Assembly (NCBI RefSeq): GCF_000337795.1
Contig: NZ_AOLP01000012.1
Coordinates: forward strand, 146,741 to 210,740
Source: Haloferax denitrificans ATCC 35960
GTDB taxonomy: Archaea > Halobacteriota > Halobacteria > Halobacteriales > Haloferacaceae
Length of the DNA: 64,000 nucleotides
Direction of reading: 5' to 3'
Within the stretch, counting starts at the first letter, position 1. Every line of letters starts with the position of its first letter. The notes below the pieces were generated by a model. The model did not search any database. It was given only the letters and a program-made list of their open reading frames with translations, and had not been told where the DNA came from. Positions 1 through 8,766 of this stretch are shown here, one piece after another. Both the position numbers and the translations under genes were made by a program.

Positions 1-1549
1 ACTCGATGCGGTGGACGGCGTCGAGCACCCCGCCCATCTTCTGTTCTGTCTCCTCGTACTCCGCGGTCGGGTCGGAGTCGGCGACGATGCCGGCCCCCGC
101 GCGGACGGTGATGGCGTCCTCCGAGCCGCCGGAGTCGACCGTCGCGGTTCGGATGACGATTGCCATGTCGGCGTCGCCGGTCCACGAGTAGTAGCCGACG
201 CCGCCGCCGTAGACGCCGCGAGGCTCGTCTTCGAGGTCGTCGATAATCTCCATCGCGCGGACCTTCGGCGCGCCCGTGAGCGTCCCCGCGGGGAACGTCG
301 CGCGGGTGGCGTCGAAGGCGTCCGAGTCGGGGTCGAGCGTCCCCGAGACGGTCGATTCGATGTGCTGGACGTGGCTGTATTTGATGATGCTCATGAAGTC
401 CTCGACGCGGACGCTCCCGGGCGTCGAGACCCGGCGCACGTCGTTGCGGCCGAGGTCGACGAGCATCGTGTGCTCGGCGCGCTCTTTCGCGTCCGCGAGG
501 AGTTCGCCGGCGAGGCGGCGGTCCTCGACCGGGCCGGAGCCGCGCTGGCACGTCCCCGCGATGGGGTTGACGACGACGCGGTCGCCCCTGACGGAGACGA
601 GCGTCTCGGGGCTCGCGCCGACGACGCGTCGGTCGCCGTGCCGGAGCAGGTACATGTACGGCGAGGGGTTCACCTCGCGGAGCGAGGCGTACAGGCCGAC
701 CGGGTCGACCTGTCCGTGGAGCTTCCGGGTGCGCGAGATGACGCCCTGATAGATGTCGCCGTCGCGGACGTGTTCTTTCGTCTTCCTGACCGCGGTCTCG
801 TACTCCTCGCGGGAGCCGGCGTCCTCGCCGGTCCGCTCGAAGCCGCCGGGCGAGGGGTCGGCCGCCGCCCGGAGCTTTTCCGCGACGCGTTCGGCCTCGG
901 CGACGACGCCGTCGTACACCTCGCCGGGGTCGTCGTCGGGCGAGACGACGGGGGTACAGACGAGGCGGACGGCGTCCTCGCGGTGGTCGAACGAGAGGGT
1001 GCGCGTCGTGAGGACGAACTCGGCGTCCGGGTCGTCGGTGTCGGGGCGGTCGCGGCCGACCTCGTCGAGCCAGAGGTCGTAGACGGCCTCGTAGGCGAGG
1101 AAGCCGACCAGCCCGCCGGTGAGCGTCTGCCGGTCCGTCTCGGGGAAGTTGACGCGCGGGAGGTCCGGGAGCGCGCCGCGCAGGGAGTCGAGCACGTCGC
1201 CGTCGCCCGCGCCGACGAACTCGGCGGCGGGGCCGCCGAGGTCGGTCACGTCGACGCCGTCGGGGCCGACCGTCACGACCGCCTCGGGGTCGTAGCCGAC
1301 GAACGAAAAGCGCGCGTGGGAGTCGGCGGCCGTCGCGGGCGCGGAGAACGCGCCCTGCGGGTTACTGGAGGAGACCTTCTCGGCGCTCTCCAGGAGGAAG
1401 CCGTAGTCGCTTCTGTCGGCGAGCGTCGTGTACGCGGCCAGCGGGTCCACGGACACGTCGAGGTCGGAAACGAGGTGCGTCACGACCGGTTCGTCCGCGT
1501 CGCCGACGAGGTCGACGAACTCCTCGCGGTCGGTGTCGGGGGCCGTCAC
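1..1549 (-). CDS. trpE: Anthranilate synthase component I, C-terminal end cut by window
   Basis: Converts chorismate to anthranilate with the TrpG glutaminase subunit, the first committed step of tryptophan synthesis. The frame reads from a GTG at 1549 through 516 codons without a stop and leaves the window, so only the extreme C terminus is missing. Visible are an N-terminal LLES motif (about residues 52-55) that in this family belongs to the tryptophan feedback site, and the chorismate-binding core with NPIAGTCQRGSG, VDLGRNDV and TFPAGTLTGAPKVRAM. The GTG start overlaps the trpF stop (GTGA), which supports this start and translational coupling. It is the third gene of a trpD-trpF-trpE operon; trpG probably follows outside. 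Confidence 0.93.
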   Translation of the reverse strand, partial: MTAPDTDREEFVDLVGDADEPVVTHLVSDLDVSVDPLAAYTTLADRSDYGFLLESAEKVSSSNPQGAFSAPATAADSHARFSFVGYDPEAVVTVGPDGVDVTDLGGPAAEFVGAGDGDVLDSLRGALPDLPRVNFPETDRQTLTGGLVGFLAYEAVYDLWLDEVGRDRPDTDDPDAEFVLTTRTLSFDHREDAVRLVCTPVVSPDDDPGEVYDGVVAEAERVAEKLRAAADPSPGGFERTGEDAGSREEYETAVRKTKEHVRDGDIYQGVISRTRKLHGQVDPVGLYASLREVNPSPYMYLLRHGDRRVVGASPETLVSVRGDRVVVNPIAGTCQRGSGPVEDRRLAGELLADAKERAEHTMLVDLGRNDVRRVSTPGSVRVEDFMSIIKYSHVQHIESTVSGTLDPDSDAFDATRATFPAGTLTGAPKVRAMEIIDDLEDEPRGVYGGGVGYYSWTGDADMAIVIRTATVDSGGSEDAITVRAGAGIVADSDPTAEYEETEQKMGGVLDAVHRIE

Positions 1550-2211
1550 GCGACGACCTCCTCGTGGTCGCCGGACGCTCCGCGGGCCGCCTTCGCCGCG
1601 GCGACGAACGCGCGGACCGCGTCGTGGTCCTTGACGCCGCCGGACGACTCGACGCCGCTCGCGACGTCGACGCCGTAGGGTTCGACCGTGCGAACCGCCT
1701 CGGCGACGTTGTCGGGTGTCAGGCCGCCCGCGAGCACCACGGGGATATCGACCGCGTCGACGAGTTCGCGCGAGGCGTCCCAGTCGTGAGTCTCGCCGGT
1801 GCCGCCCGCGCCGGACGCGGAAGGCGTGTCCACGAGGACGGCGTCGACGACGGGCGCGACGGCCCGTGCGCGGTCGAGGTCGGTCGCGTCGACGACGGGG
1901 ACGACCCGGACGCCCGTCGCGCGGAGCGAGTCGAGGTCGTCGGCCGCGAAGTCGCCGTGGAGTTGGAGCACGTCGGGACCGACCTCGCGCGCGAGGTCGC
2001 GGGCGTGGTCGATGGAGTCGGGCATGGTCACGAGGACGGTCGTGAGGAACGGCGGCGCGGCGGCGAACAGCTCGCGGGCGCGCTCGCGAGGGATCTCGCG
2101 GGGCGTGTCCACGGGCACGTCGCAGATGGCACCGACGGCGTCGGCACCGGCCGCGTCGACGGCGGCGAGGTCGGTTTCGTCGGTGACGCCGCACACTTTG
2201 ACGCGGGTCAT
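1546..2211 (-). CDS. trpF: Phosphoribosylanthranilate isomerase
   Basis: Catalyses the Amadori rearrangement of phosphoribosylanthranilate to CdRP in tryptophan synthesis. The 221-residue protein is a single TIM barrel. It opens with the family signature KVCGVT, whose cysteine is the general base, and ends with the phosphate-binding LAGGLTPDNV. Length is normal for TrpF. It starts one base after the trpD stop and overlaps trpE by four bases, so the three genes are co-transcribed. There is nothing unusual in the sequence; the identification is firm. Confidence 0.94.
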   Translation of the reverse strand: MTRVKVCGVTDETDLAAVDAAGADAVGAICDVPVDTPREIPRERARELFAAAPPFLTTVLVTMPDSIDHARDLAREVGPDVLQLHGDFAADDLDSLRATGVRVVPVVDATDLDRARAVAPVVDAVLVDTPSASGAGGTGETHDWDASRELVDAVDIPVVLAGGLTPDNVAEAVRTVEPYGVDVASGVESSGGVKDHDAVRAFVAAAKAARGASGDHEEVVA

Positions 2212-2212
2212 C

Positions 2213-3208
2213 TCACGCCTCCCGGAGCGCGTCGAGCTTGGCTTTCGCGGCGCCGGACTCGATGGCGTCGCGGGCGACTTCGACGCCCTCCTCCAGCGAG
2301 TCCGCGAGGTCGGCGACGTAGACGGCCGCGCCGGCGTTGGCGAGGATGAGGTCGCGCTTCGGCCCGGTCACGTCGCCGGTGAGGATGCCTTCGAGGTCGT
2401 CGGCGTTCTCCTGCGGGGTGCCGCCGGCGACGTCCTCGATGGGGGCCTGTTCGAGGCCGAGGTCGGCGGGCGTGAGGGTGTACTCGGTGATTTCGTCGCC
2501 GTCGATTTCGGCGACTGTGGTCGCGTCGTGGAGCGCGATTTCGTCCATGCCGGAGCCGTGGACGACGAGGGCGCGCTCGACGGGCATGTGCGACAGCGAC
2601 TCGGCGATGAGCGGGACGAGGTCGGCGTCGTAGACGCCGAGGACCTGCGCGTCGGCCCCGGCGGGGTTCGTCAGCGGCCCGAGGACGTTGAAGATGGTCC
2701 GCATGCCGAGTTCCTTCCGCGGGCCGATGACGGCCTTCATCGCGGGGTGGAACACGGGCGCGAGCATGAAGCCGACGCCGTTGTCCTCGATACAGGCTTC
2801 GACGGACTCGGGGTCGGCCTCGACGTTCACGCCGGCAACCTCCAGCACGTCGGCGCTCCCAGAAGACGAAGAGACGGAGTAGTTGCCGTGCTTGGCCACC
2901 GCCGCGCCCGCGCCGGCCGCGACGAGCGCGCTCGTGGTCGAGACGTTGATGGTGTTGTAGTCGTCGCCGCCGGTGCCGCAGGTGTCGACGAGCGGGCCGC
3001 GGTCGGGTTCGATGGTCAGGGCGGCGTCGCGCATCCCCTGCGCGAACCCCGCGATTTCGGCCTCGGTCTCGCCTTTCGACCGGAGCGCGGCGAGGAGCGC
3101 GCCGATTTGCGCCTCGGTCGCGTCCTCGAAGACCGCCCGCGCGGCGTCGCGCGCCTCCTCGATAGTCAGGTCCGCACCGCCGGTCACACGTTCGATATAA
3201 TCCTGCAT
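2213..3208 (-). CDS. trpD: Anthranilate phosphoribosyltransferase
   Basis: Transfers phosphoribose from PRPP to anthranilate. The protein of 331 residues is of typical TrpD length and has the PRPP-binding loop DTCGTGGDDYNTINVST and the KHGNYSVSSSSGSADVLE segment of the family (usual form KHGNRAxSSxxGSAD). It is the first gene of the operon; trpF starts one base after its stop. The ATG at 3208 lies about 53 bases downstream of a CTTAAG TATA-like element, and the spacer contains repeated TGTAC boxes that look like an operator. Confidence 0.95.
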   Translation of the reverse strand: MQDYIERVTGGADLTIEEARDAARAVFEDATEAQIGALLAALRSKGETEAEIAGFAQGMRDAALTIEPDRGPLVDTCGTGGDDYNTINVSTTSALVAAGAGAAVAKHGNYSVSSSSGSADVLEVAGVNVEADPESVEACIEDNGVGFMLAPVFHPAMKAVIGPRKELGMRTIFNVLGPLTNPAGADAQVLGVYDADLVPLIAESLSHMPVERALVVHGSGMDEIALHDATTVAEIDGDEITEYTLTPADLGLEQAPIEDVAGGTPQENADDLEGILTGDVTGPKRDLILANAGAAVYVADLADSLEEGVEVARDAIESGAAKAKLDALREA

Positions 3209-3218
3209 TGGTAATCAC

Positions 3219-3268
3219 CGATGTACTTCTTCGGGTTATGATGTACAAATTCGTACATCGGCTTAAGC
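3219..3268 (-). promoter_or_regulatory. trp operon promoter with TGTAC-box operator
   Basis: Read toward trpD there is a TATA-like GCTTAAGC (3261-3268), then CGATGTAC in opposite orientations at 3253-3260 and 3219-3226, and another box at 3241-3246. The pair 3241-3246/3253-3258 is a perfect inverted repeat (ATGTAC, six bases, GTACAT). The boxes sit between the TATA element and the start codon, where a bound repressor would block initiation. TGTACA is the known box of the methanogen trp repressor TrpY; use of a TrpY-like factor here is inference. Confidence 0.55.
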
Positions 3269-3448
3269 GTGTCGGGCTGGCGAAAATCGCCGCCATCGGG
3301 CGGTCGCCGCTCGGGGCGAATCGACCGCGACGGACGGCGGGACCGCGCTGTGACCCGAATCGCCGCACGTAGTCAGATTCGAAAGCTTAAATTGTAACCC
3401 CGGACAACGGAGAGATGCGTCCGAACGGGCGCGGGAAGCTCCGTAACC

Positions 3449-3523
3449 GGGTTGGTGGTCTAGTCTGGTTATGACACCTCCTTGACATGGAGGAGGCCGG
3501 CAGTTCAAATCTGCCCCAACCCA
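3449..3523 (+). tRNA. tRNA-Val (GAC), copy 1
   Basis: A 75-nt cloverleaf. Acceptor GGGTTGG pairs with CCAACCC followed by discriminator A. The anticodon stem CTCC/GGAG holds loop TTGACAT, giving anticodon GAC. The T arm contains AGTTCAAAT. No CCA is encoded and there is no intron. An identical second copy starts 120 bases downstream. Confidence 0.95.
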
Positions 3524-3568
3524 CTCCTCTTCCCGCGTTTCGGCGTTCGGCGATGTTCGCAACACACC

Positions 3569-3643
3569 GGGTTGGTGGTCTAGTCTGGTTATGACACCTC
3601 CTTGACATGGAGGAGGCCGGCAGTTCAAATCTGCCCCAACCCA
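3569..3643 (+). tRNA. tRNA-Val (GAC), copy 2
   Basis: Identical over all 75 bases to the copy at 3449-3523, with the same GAC anticodon and discriminator A. The preceding ACACACCGG resembles the GTAACCGG before copy 1. The 45-base spacer (3524-3568) is otherwise unrelated, which points to tandem duplication of the gene, possibly within one transcript. Confidence 0.95.
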
Positions 3644-3878
3644 CTACTTTCTCGCGACGAGTTATCTACCGAGCACCGCGTAGCGTGTGCTCGGTGCCAC
3701 GAGTCGCGTGCAATCGTGCCGCGGGGCAGATTTGAACCAGCGAGCGAACGCAGTGAGCGAGTGAGGTTCACGCGAGCGGAGCGAGCGTGTCACCCGACAC
3801 AGCCCACCGCACCACTCACCGACCATACAGTCTCCCACACCACCCAACCACTATGTTTTCCCCCCGCGAACTCCGCCC
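3644..3878. other. Intergenic region with hairpin and tRNA T-arm fragment
   Basis: No gene is supported here. At 3668-3695 there is a perfect nine-base inverted repeat (ACCGAGCAC/GTGCTCGGT). At 3723-3737 the fifteen bases GGGGCAGATTTGAAC are the exact reverse complement of the tRNA-Val T arm and 3' acceptor flank. They are followed by the palindrome-rich CGAGCGAACGCAGTGAGCGAG (3740-3760), a motif family seen elsewhere in the window. This looks like the scar of a tRNA-associated insertion. Confidence 0.5.
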
Positions 3879-4028
3879 ATGACCCTCCTGCAGATTCCCG
3901 GCGGTCCGGAACTCGTCATCCTCGCGCTGTTGCTCCTCATCCCGCTCGCGGTCGTCTATCTGGGCTACAAGCTCATCCAGTCGCTCCGGGCGTTCGAAGA
4001 GGGCAGAAACGAGCAGTCACAGCGGTAG
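3879..4028 (+). CDS. Small single-pass membrane protein, 49 aa
   Basis: A short reading frame of 49 residues with an N-terminal GGPELVILALLLLIPLAVVY membrane segment, then an amphipathic KLIQSLRAFEEGRNE tail. The layout resembles a TatA-like peptide (short hydrophobic helix followed by an amphipathic helix), but the conserved hinge of TatA is not clear, so no function is assigned. It ends two bases before the convergent DUF2062 gene. Coding is supported by codon bias and the plausible membrane topology. Confidence 0.55.
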   Translation: MTLLQIPGGPELVILALLLLIPLAVVYLGYKLIQSLRAFEEGRNEQSQR

Positions 4029-4030
4029 CG

Positions 4031-4540
4031 TCACGACGATACGTCGGGTCGGGCGTCGTCGCTTCGACTCTCGGCGGCTCCCGCCGGCGACGCCAACCGC
4101 TGTCGCCGGTGGTGCAGACGCGCCAGTTGGAGCGTCACCGCGTAGCCGACGACGGCGAGGGCGACGGCGAGAATCGTGTTGCCGACGAGCTGTCGAAACA
4201 GGATATCGAGACCGGCGCTGAGCGACACGTCTGCGACCGAGGCCCCCGGAACCGGGCCGAGCAGGTGCGAGCCGAGCCAGAAGCTCGCGCCGTAGACCGC
4301 CCACTTGACGGGCGGGTTGAACACGACGAGCGTGGCGACGAGCGCGAGTCGGCTCGCCCGCTCGACGAAGTAGCCGATGAGGGCGAACAGCGCGAGGGCG
4401 GTCCCTGCGGTCGGCATGGCCACGAAGAAGACGCCGAACGCGAAGCTGGCGGCCACCTCGTGAGGTGTGTGGTCCGCCGCGAACGCTCGTTCGAGGCCGG
4501 ACCTGACGCGGGGACGAATCGACGCGAGACGGTCGTACAC
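4031..4540 (-). CDS. DUF2062 family membrane protein
   Basis: A 169-residue integral membrane protein with several hydrophobic segments (about residues 31-58, 65-90, 115-140) and the DUF2062 pattern: PHEVAASFAFGVFFVAMPTAG, then FNPPVKWAVYGASFWLG. The NPP motif is typical of the family. The role of DUF2062 in archaea is not established; bacterial relatives occur near glycosyltransferases. It stands alone, convergent with the small gene to its left. Confidence 0.8.
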   Translation of the reverse strand: MYDRLASIRPRVRSGLERAFAADHTPHEVAASFAFGVFFVAMPTAGTALALFALIGYFVERASRLALVATLVVFNPPVKWAVYGASFWLGSHLLGPVPGASVADVSLSAGLDILFRQLVGNTILAVALAVVGYAVTLQLARLHHRRQRLASPAGAAESRSDDARPDVSS

Positions 4541-4637
4541 TCGTCGCGACTAGAAGCGAGACGTCGTTATCAACGCTTCGCCGATTTGGTTCGTGATAGC
4601 AATCGGCGTGGAACGCCCGGCGACCGGCGGGCGGCGG

Positions 4638-5075
4638 TCAGCGGAACCGGCGGTCCGACTCCCATTTGTCCTTGAGTTCTATCATCTGGCCGACGCCGCG
4701 GGCCACGTCCGAGAGATGGAAGGCGATGTCCGTGGCGGTCACGATGCCGACCATCTCCGAGCCGTCGACGACGACGAGCTTTTTCACCCCTCGGTCGCGC
4801 ATCTTCTCGGCGGCCACGCGCGTCGTGGAGTCCGGTCGGACCCACTTGATGGGACTCGACATGACCGCGCGGGTCGGGACCGCGGACAGCGGCTTCCCGC
4901 TCGCCACGCCGGCGCGGAGCGCGTCCGACTCGGTGACGATGCCCGCGGGACCGCCGTCGGCCATCACGACGACGCTCCCCGCGCCCCCGCGGAGCATGGT
5001 TCGCGCGCAGTCGGCGACGCTCGACCCCAGTTCGACGGTCGCAACCTCCTCGGTCATGATGTCGTCGACGCGCAT
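4638..5075 (-). CDS. CBS-pair protein
   Basis: A 145-residue protein made only of two CBS domains (about 1-60 and 70-135), starting MRVDDIMTEEVATV and with the second repeat TRAVMSSPIKWVRPDSTTRVAAEKM. Such pairs bind adenosine nucleotides and act as energy or ligand sensors. Its ATG follows the stop of the transducer gene by one base, so the two are probably co-transcribed, which may link it to taxis signalling. No effector domain is attached; the ligand is unknown. Confidence 0.85.
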   Translation of the reverse strand: MRVDDIMTEEVATVELGSSVADCARTMLRGGAGSVVVMADGGPAGIVTESDALRAGVASGKPLSAVPTRAVMSSPIKWVRPDSTTRVAAEKMRDRGVKKLVVVDGSEMVGIVTATDIAFHLSDVARGVGQMIELKDKWESDRRFR

Positions 5076-5076
5076 C

Positions 5077-7374
5077 TCAGTCGTCCGCGGGCGAGGGCTC
5101 TCGCTCGGGGCGCGACTCGGACGCGGCGCGGGTCCGGTCCGGGTCGGTTCCCGCCGTCGCCTCCTCGCCGAGCACGTCGTCGACGGTCGCGGCCACGTCG
5201 CCGCCGTCGTCGACCTCGAACGCGTCGAGGAGGTCGTCGAGGTGGCTCACGTGCGACGAGAGCTCGCGCACGTCTCCGTTGACGTCCACGAGCGCGGCGC
5301 TCTGTTCTTCGGCGGTCGCGGAGACGTTCTCGGCCTCGGCGGCGGTCTCCTCGGAGATGCCCGCGATTTCGTCGGTCATCGAGAGCACCTCTTGGGAGGA
5401 GTCGGCCTGACTGCCCGTGGCGTCCGAAATCTCGTGGACGCTCGCGGTCGTCTCCTCGACGCGCTCGACGATGCCGTCGAAGGAGGAAAGCGCCTCGTCG
5501 ACCGAGGTGGCGCTCTCTTCGACCTGCGCCTGCATGCGTTCGATGCGGGAGACGACGGCGTCGCGCTGGCTCTCGATTTCGGCGACGAGCGACTCGATGT
5601 CGCCCGCCGAGGACTTCGTCTCCTGTGCGAGCTGTTTGACCTCGTTGGAGACGACGGCGAACCCCTCGCCGGCCTCGCCCGCGCGGGCGGCCTCGATGTT
5701 CGCGTTGAGCGCGAGGATGTCGGTCTGTTCGGCGATGTCGGTGATGACCTCGACGATTTCCTCGATTTGGGCGAGGCGGTCGTCGAGTTCGCGGACCTCG
5801 CCCACGGTCGCCTCCGTCTCGGCGCGCACGGCGTCGATGTCGTCGAGGGCGTCGGTGGCGGCGGTCTGGCCGTCCAGCGAGCGCGCCTCTGCCTCCTCGG
5901 TGAGCCGGACGAGCTCGTCGGCCGACGAGGCGATCTGCTGGATGGACGCAGAGAGGTCGTTAATCTCGTCGGCGGCGGCGACGAGGCTGTCGGTCTGCTC
6001 GCTCGCGCCCTCGGAAATCTGCTGGACCGACGCCGACACCTCCTCGCTCGCGGCGGACACGTCGTCGGCGCGGTCGGCCACGCGGTCGGCGAGCGTCGCC
6101 ACGTCCTCGCCGAACGTCTTGACCGTGCCGACGGTCTGTTCGATGTCGTCCATCATCTCGTTGTACGCGGCGGCGACGGTCGCCATGTCGCGGCTCTCGG
6201 AGTCGGTCGGGAGGCGGACGCGCAGGTCGCCGTCGGCCGCGCGGGTCATCGCCTCGCTGTAGGTCCGGGCGTCGGTCCGCTGGTCGCGGAGGTCGTCCCG
6301 GAGGTTGCCGATGCCGCGGACGACCTGTCCGAACTCGTCTCTCCGGTCGGTTTCGAGGTCGACGTCGAGGTCGCCGTCGCGGAGCGCGGCGACGGTCGAC
6401 GCGAGGTCGACGAGCGGGAGCGCGGTGTTGCCGCGGACGATGAGCGCGAAGGCGACGAAGCCGAGTATCGAGAGCGCCAGCAGTGTCGCAATCCCCAGAC
6501 CGACGCTTCGGGAGAGCGCGAAGACGTGGCTCGCGGGGGCGTGCAGGAGGAGCACGCCGCCGGAGACGGGGACGTGCGCGACGACGTGCGGCGAGGAGAC
6601 GAAGCCCTCGACCGGGTCGAGGCGGGCGACCCCCGTCTCGCCGGCGAAGGCGTCGTCGAGTTCGGACGCCTCGGCGGCGGGATAAGCGACGTTCGACTGG
6701 CCGCCGCCGCCGTCGTAGAGGACGTTCCCGTCGGTCGTCACGAGTTGGGTGAAGCCGCCGTCGATGCGGTTGCCGTCGAGCGCGGCCCCGAGCGAGGACG
6801 CCTCGGCGACGAGGACGATTGCGCGCGGTTCGATGGACGGAAGCGGCGCGACGAAGCCCATGTAGGCGACGCCGTCTTCGACGTAGACGGTGGTCCGCTC
6901 GACGCCGTCGTCCGAGAGGTCGGCGCTCGCGGGGAGCGGAAGCGACCCGCCTTCGAACAGCGTCGTCCCGACCGCGCCCTCCTCGGAGGAGCCGATGACG
7001 GTCGTCGTCTCGGTGTCGACGAAGTGGAGCGCGGCCACGTCCGCGGGCATGTCCGCTTTCGCGGCCGTCAGGGTCGCCGAAGACCGGCCGTCGAGCGTGC
7101 TCCCGGCGGCGGGGTCGTCCGCGACGATGGTGGCGAGGCGTTCGCGCTCGTCGAACCACGTGTCCACCTGCAGGGCCTCGCGTTCGGCCTCGGTGAGGAG
7201 GTTGGCGCGGGCGTTCTCGTCTATCGTGGATGCCGTCTGTTGATACTGGACGGCTCCGACGCCGGCGACGAGGACTGAGACGAGTAGCATCGCGGCGACG
7301 AGCCGCCGCATGTAGCTCTCCGTAATCGCATCAGGAAGCCGTGATTCGGCCTCCAAAACGAGATTCTCGGCCAT
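5077..7374 (-). CDS. Methyl-accepting chemotaxis transducer (Htr-like)
   Basis: A transducer of about 765 residues. An N-terminal membrane helix ([14 protein letters not shown]) is followed by an extracellular sensor region of about 240 residues, a second helix ([20 protein letters not shown]), HAMP-type linkers ([20 protein letters not shown] and a second copy), and the MCP signalling hairpin with [20 protein letters not shown]. The ligand is unknown. The ATG at 7374 is preferred because a TTTAT TATA element is centred about 27 bases upstream; the in-frame ATG at 7401 lies inside that element. It is followed by the CBS gene. Confidence 0.9.
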   Translation of the reverse strand: MAENLVLEAESRLPDAITESYMRRLVAAMLLVSVLVAGVGAVQYQQTASTIDENARANLLTEAEREALQVDTWFDERERLATIVADDPAAGSTLDGRSSATLTAAKADMPADVAALHFVDTETTTVIGSSEEGAVGTTLFEGGSLPLPASADLSDDGVERTTVYVEDGVAYMGFVAPLPSIEPRAIVLVAEASSLGAALDGNRIDGGFTQLVTTDGNVLYDGGGGQSNVAYPAAEASELDDAFAGETGVARLDPVEGFVSSPHVVAHVPVSGGVLLLHAPASHVFALSRSVGLGIATLLALSILGFVAFALIVRGNTALPLVDLASTVAALRDGDLDVDLETDRRDEFGQVVRGIGNLRDDLRDQRTDARTYSEAMTRAADGDLRVRLPTDSESRDMATVAAAYNEMMDDIEQTVGTVKTFGEDVATLADRVADRADDVSAASEEVSASVQQISEGASEQTDSLVAAADEINDLSASIQQIASSADELVRLTEEAEARSLDGQTAATDALDDIDAVRAETEATVGEVRELDDRLAQIEEIVEVITDIAEQTDILALNANIEAARAGEAGEGFAVVSNEVKQLAQETKSSAGDIESLVAEIESQRDAVVSRIERMQAQVEESATSVDEALSSFDGIVERVEETTASVHEISDATGSQADSSQEVLSMTDEIAGISEETAAEAENVSATAEEQSAALVDVNGDVRELSSHVSHLDDLLDAFEVDDGGDVAATVDDVLGEEATAGTDPDRTRAASESRPEREPSPADD

Positions 7375-7549
7375 TACCGTACCGACCCGAATGCGGTGCA
7401 TAAATCCGTGCCTTCGAGTATCAAACGAGATAATAAGTCGACGCGGCGACGGTCGAACGGGCTTCGACGACTGCGGACCGCGGGCCGGGCGGCCCCGACC
7501 AGTCCGCCCCGAGCGTCAACCATACGGCTGTTGAACGCTAGCAACCCAC

Positions 7550-7843
7550 ATGGAAACCGAGTTCCGCCTGCTCGTGGCGGGCTTCTGCATCGTCGCGCCG
7601 TCGCTGTTGTTCGTCGGGTTCGTCAGACTGCTCGACGCCATGCGCGAGGACGACCTCGTCGAGCGCGTCCTCGACAGGGTCGACGAGGGAGGCGGGCCGA
7701 CCGGGACGGCGCTCGACCCGACGACGTTCCTGCGGTCCGCAGGGGAGAAGTCGCGTCGGCGGACGGCGGTCTGCCGGGAGTGCGGCGCGCCGAACGCGAC
7801 CGACGGCGGGCGCTGTGGGCTGTGCGGGGCGGCGTTGCGATAG
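7550..7843 (+). CDS. Membrane-anchored zinc-ribbon protein
   Basis: A 97-residue protein with an N-terminal transmembrane helix (LLVAGFCIVAPSLLFVGFVRLL), an acidic linker, and a C-terminal zinc ribbon with two CxxC pairs (CRECGAPN and CGLCGAAL). It resembles the many small haloarchaeal membrane-anchored zinc-ribbon proteins. Function is unknown. It is divergent from the transducer gene. Confidence 0.75.
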   Translation: METEFRLLVAGFCIVAPSLLFVGFVRLLDAMREDDLVERVLDRVDEGGGPTGTALDPTTFLRSAGEKSRRRTAVCRECGAPNATDGGRCGLCGAALR

Positions 7844-7896
7844 CGCGGGCGCGAAAAAAGAATCGAAGAAAACGGAAAGCCGCGTTCGAGGCGGCG

Positions 7897-8766
7897 TTAG
7901 AGGAAGTCTTCGATGTGGTCGGCGACCTCGTTGGGGGTGTCGCCGACGGGGACGCCCGCGTCGTTGAGGGCGGAAATCTTGGACTCCGCGGTGCCCGTGC
8001 CCGACCCGGAGACGATAGCGCCGGCGTGACCCATGCGCTTGCCCGGCGGTGCCGTGCGGCCGGCGATGAAGCCGGCGACGGGCGTGTCCATGTTCTCCGC
8101 GATGAACTTCGCGGCCTGCTCTTCGTCCTCGCCGCCGATTTCGCCGCACATGACGACCGCGTGCGTGTCGGGGTCGTTCTCGAACGCTTCGAGGGCGTCG
8201 ACGAACGACGTGCCGATGATGGGGTCGCCGCCGATGCCGATGGCGGTGGTCTGGCCGATGCCGCGCTCGGTCAGGTTCGAGACGACCTGATAGGTGAGGG
8301 TGCCGGAGCGGGAGACGAGGCCGACGTTCCCCTCCTCGAAGATGTTTCCGGGGAGGATGCCGAGCTTGGACTCGCCGGGCGTGATGATGCCCGGGCAGTT
8401 GGGACCGATGAGGCGCGTGTCGGTCTCCGACAGGCGCTTGTTGACCTTGGCCATGTCCTGCGTCGGGACGCCCTCGGTGATGGCGACGACGAGGTCGAGG
8501 TCCGTGTCGAGCGCCTCGAAGATGGCGTCAGCGGCGAACGCCGGCGGGACGAACACGACCGAGGCGTTGGCGTCTTCCTCGTCGACCGCCTCTTCGACGG
8601 TGTCGTAGACGGGGATGCCGTCGACGTCCTGACCGCCCTTTCCGGGGGAGGTCCCGGCGACGACGTTCGTGCCGTATTCGACCATCTGGCGGGTGTGGAA
8701 CTTACCTTCGCCACCCGTGATACCCTGTACAACCACTCGCGTGTCGTCGTCGACGAAAATGCTCAT
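7897..8766 (-). CDS. sucD: Succinate-CoA ligase (ADP-forming) subunit alpha
   Basis: TCA-cycle enzyme subunit that binds CoA and carries the phosphohistidine. The 289 residues show the CoA-binding domain ([17 protein letters not shown]), the family segment [17 protein letters not shown], and [19 protein letters not shown], which contains the active-site histidine (GHAGA). Length is normal. The ATG overlaps the sucC stop (ATGA), so the subunits are translationally coupled. Confidence 0.96.
   Translation of the reverse strand: MSIFVDDDTRVVVQGITGGEGKFHTRQMVEYGTNVVAGTSPGKGGQDVDGIPVYDTVEEAVDEEDANASVVFVPPAFAADAIFEALDTDLDLVVAITEGVPTQDMAKVNKRLSETDTRLIGPNCPGIITPGESKLGILPGNIFEEGNVGLVSRSGTLTYQVVSNLTERGIGQTTAIGIGGDPIIGTSFVDALEAFENDPDTHAVVMCGEIGGEDEEQAAKFIAENMDTPVAGFIAGRTAPPGKRMGHAGAIVSGSGTGTAESKISALNDAGVPVGDTPNEVADHIEDFL

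Noticed and set aside
11..1678. A 555-codon open frame on the plus strand opposite trpE.
   Set aside because: It is a shadow of the high-GC trpE gene. The minus strand has all chorismate-binding motifs; the plus frame has only Arg/Asp/Val-rich antisense composition.
3263..3644. Minus-strand peptides containing FELPASSMSRRCHNQTRPPTR-type sequence twice.
   Set aside because: They are translations of the two tRNA-Val genes in reverse, a common false protein.
4666..7278. An 870-codon open frame opposite the transducer gene.
   Set aside because: Antisense of the MCP coding sequence. The minus strand shows HAMP and MCP signalling motifs; the plus frame has none.
7375..7401. An earlier start codon for the transducer at 7401.
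   Set aside because: The ATG is part of the TATA element whose spacing fits a leaderless start at 7374.
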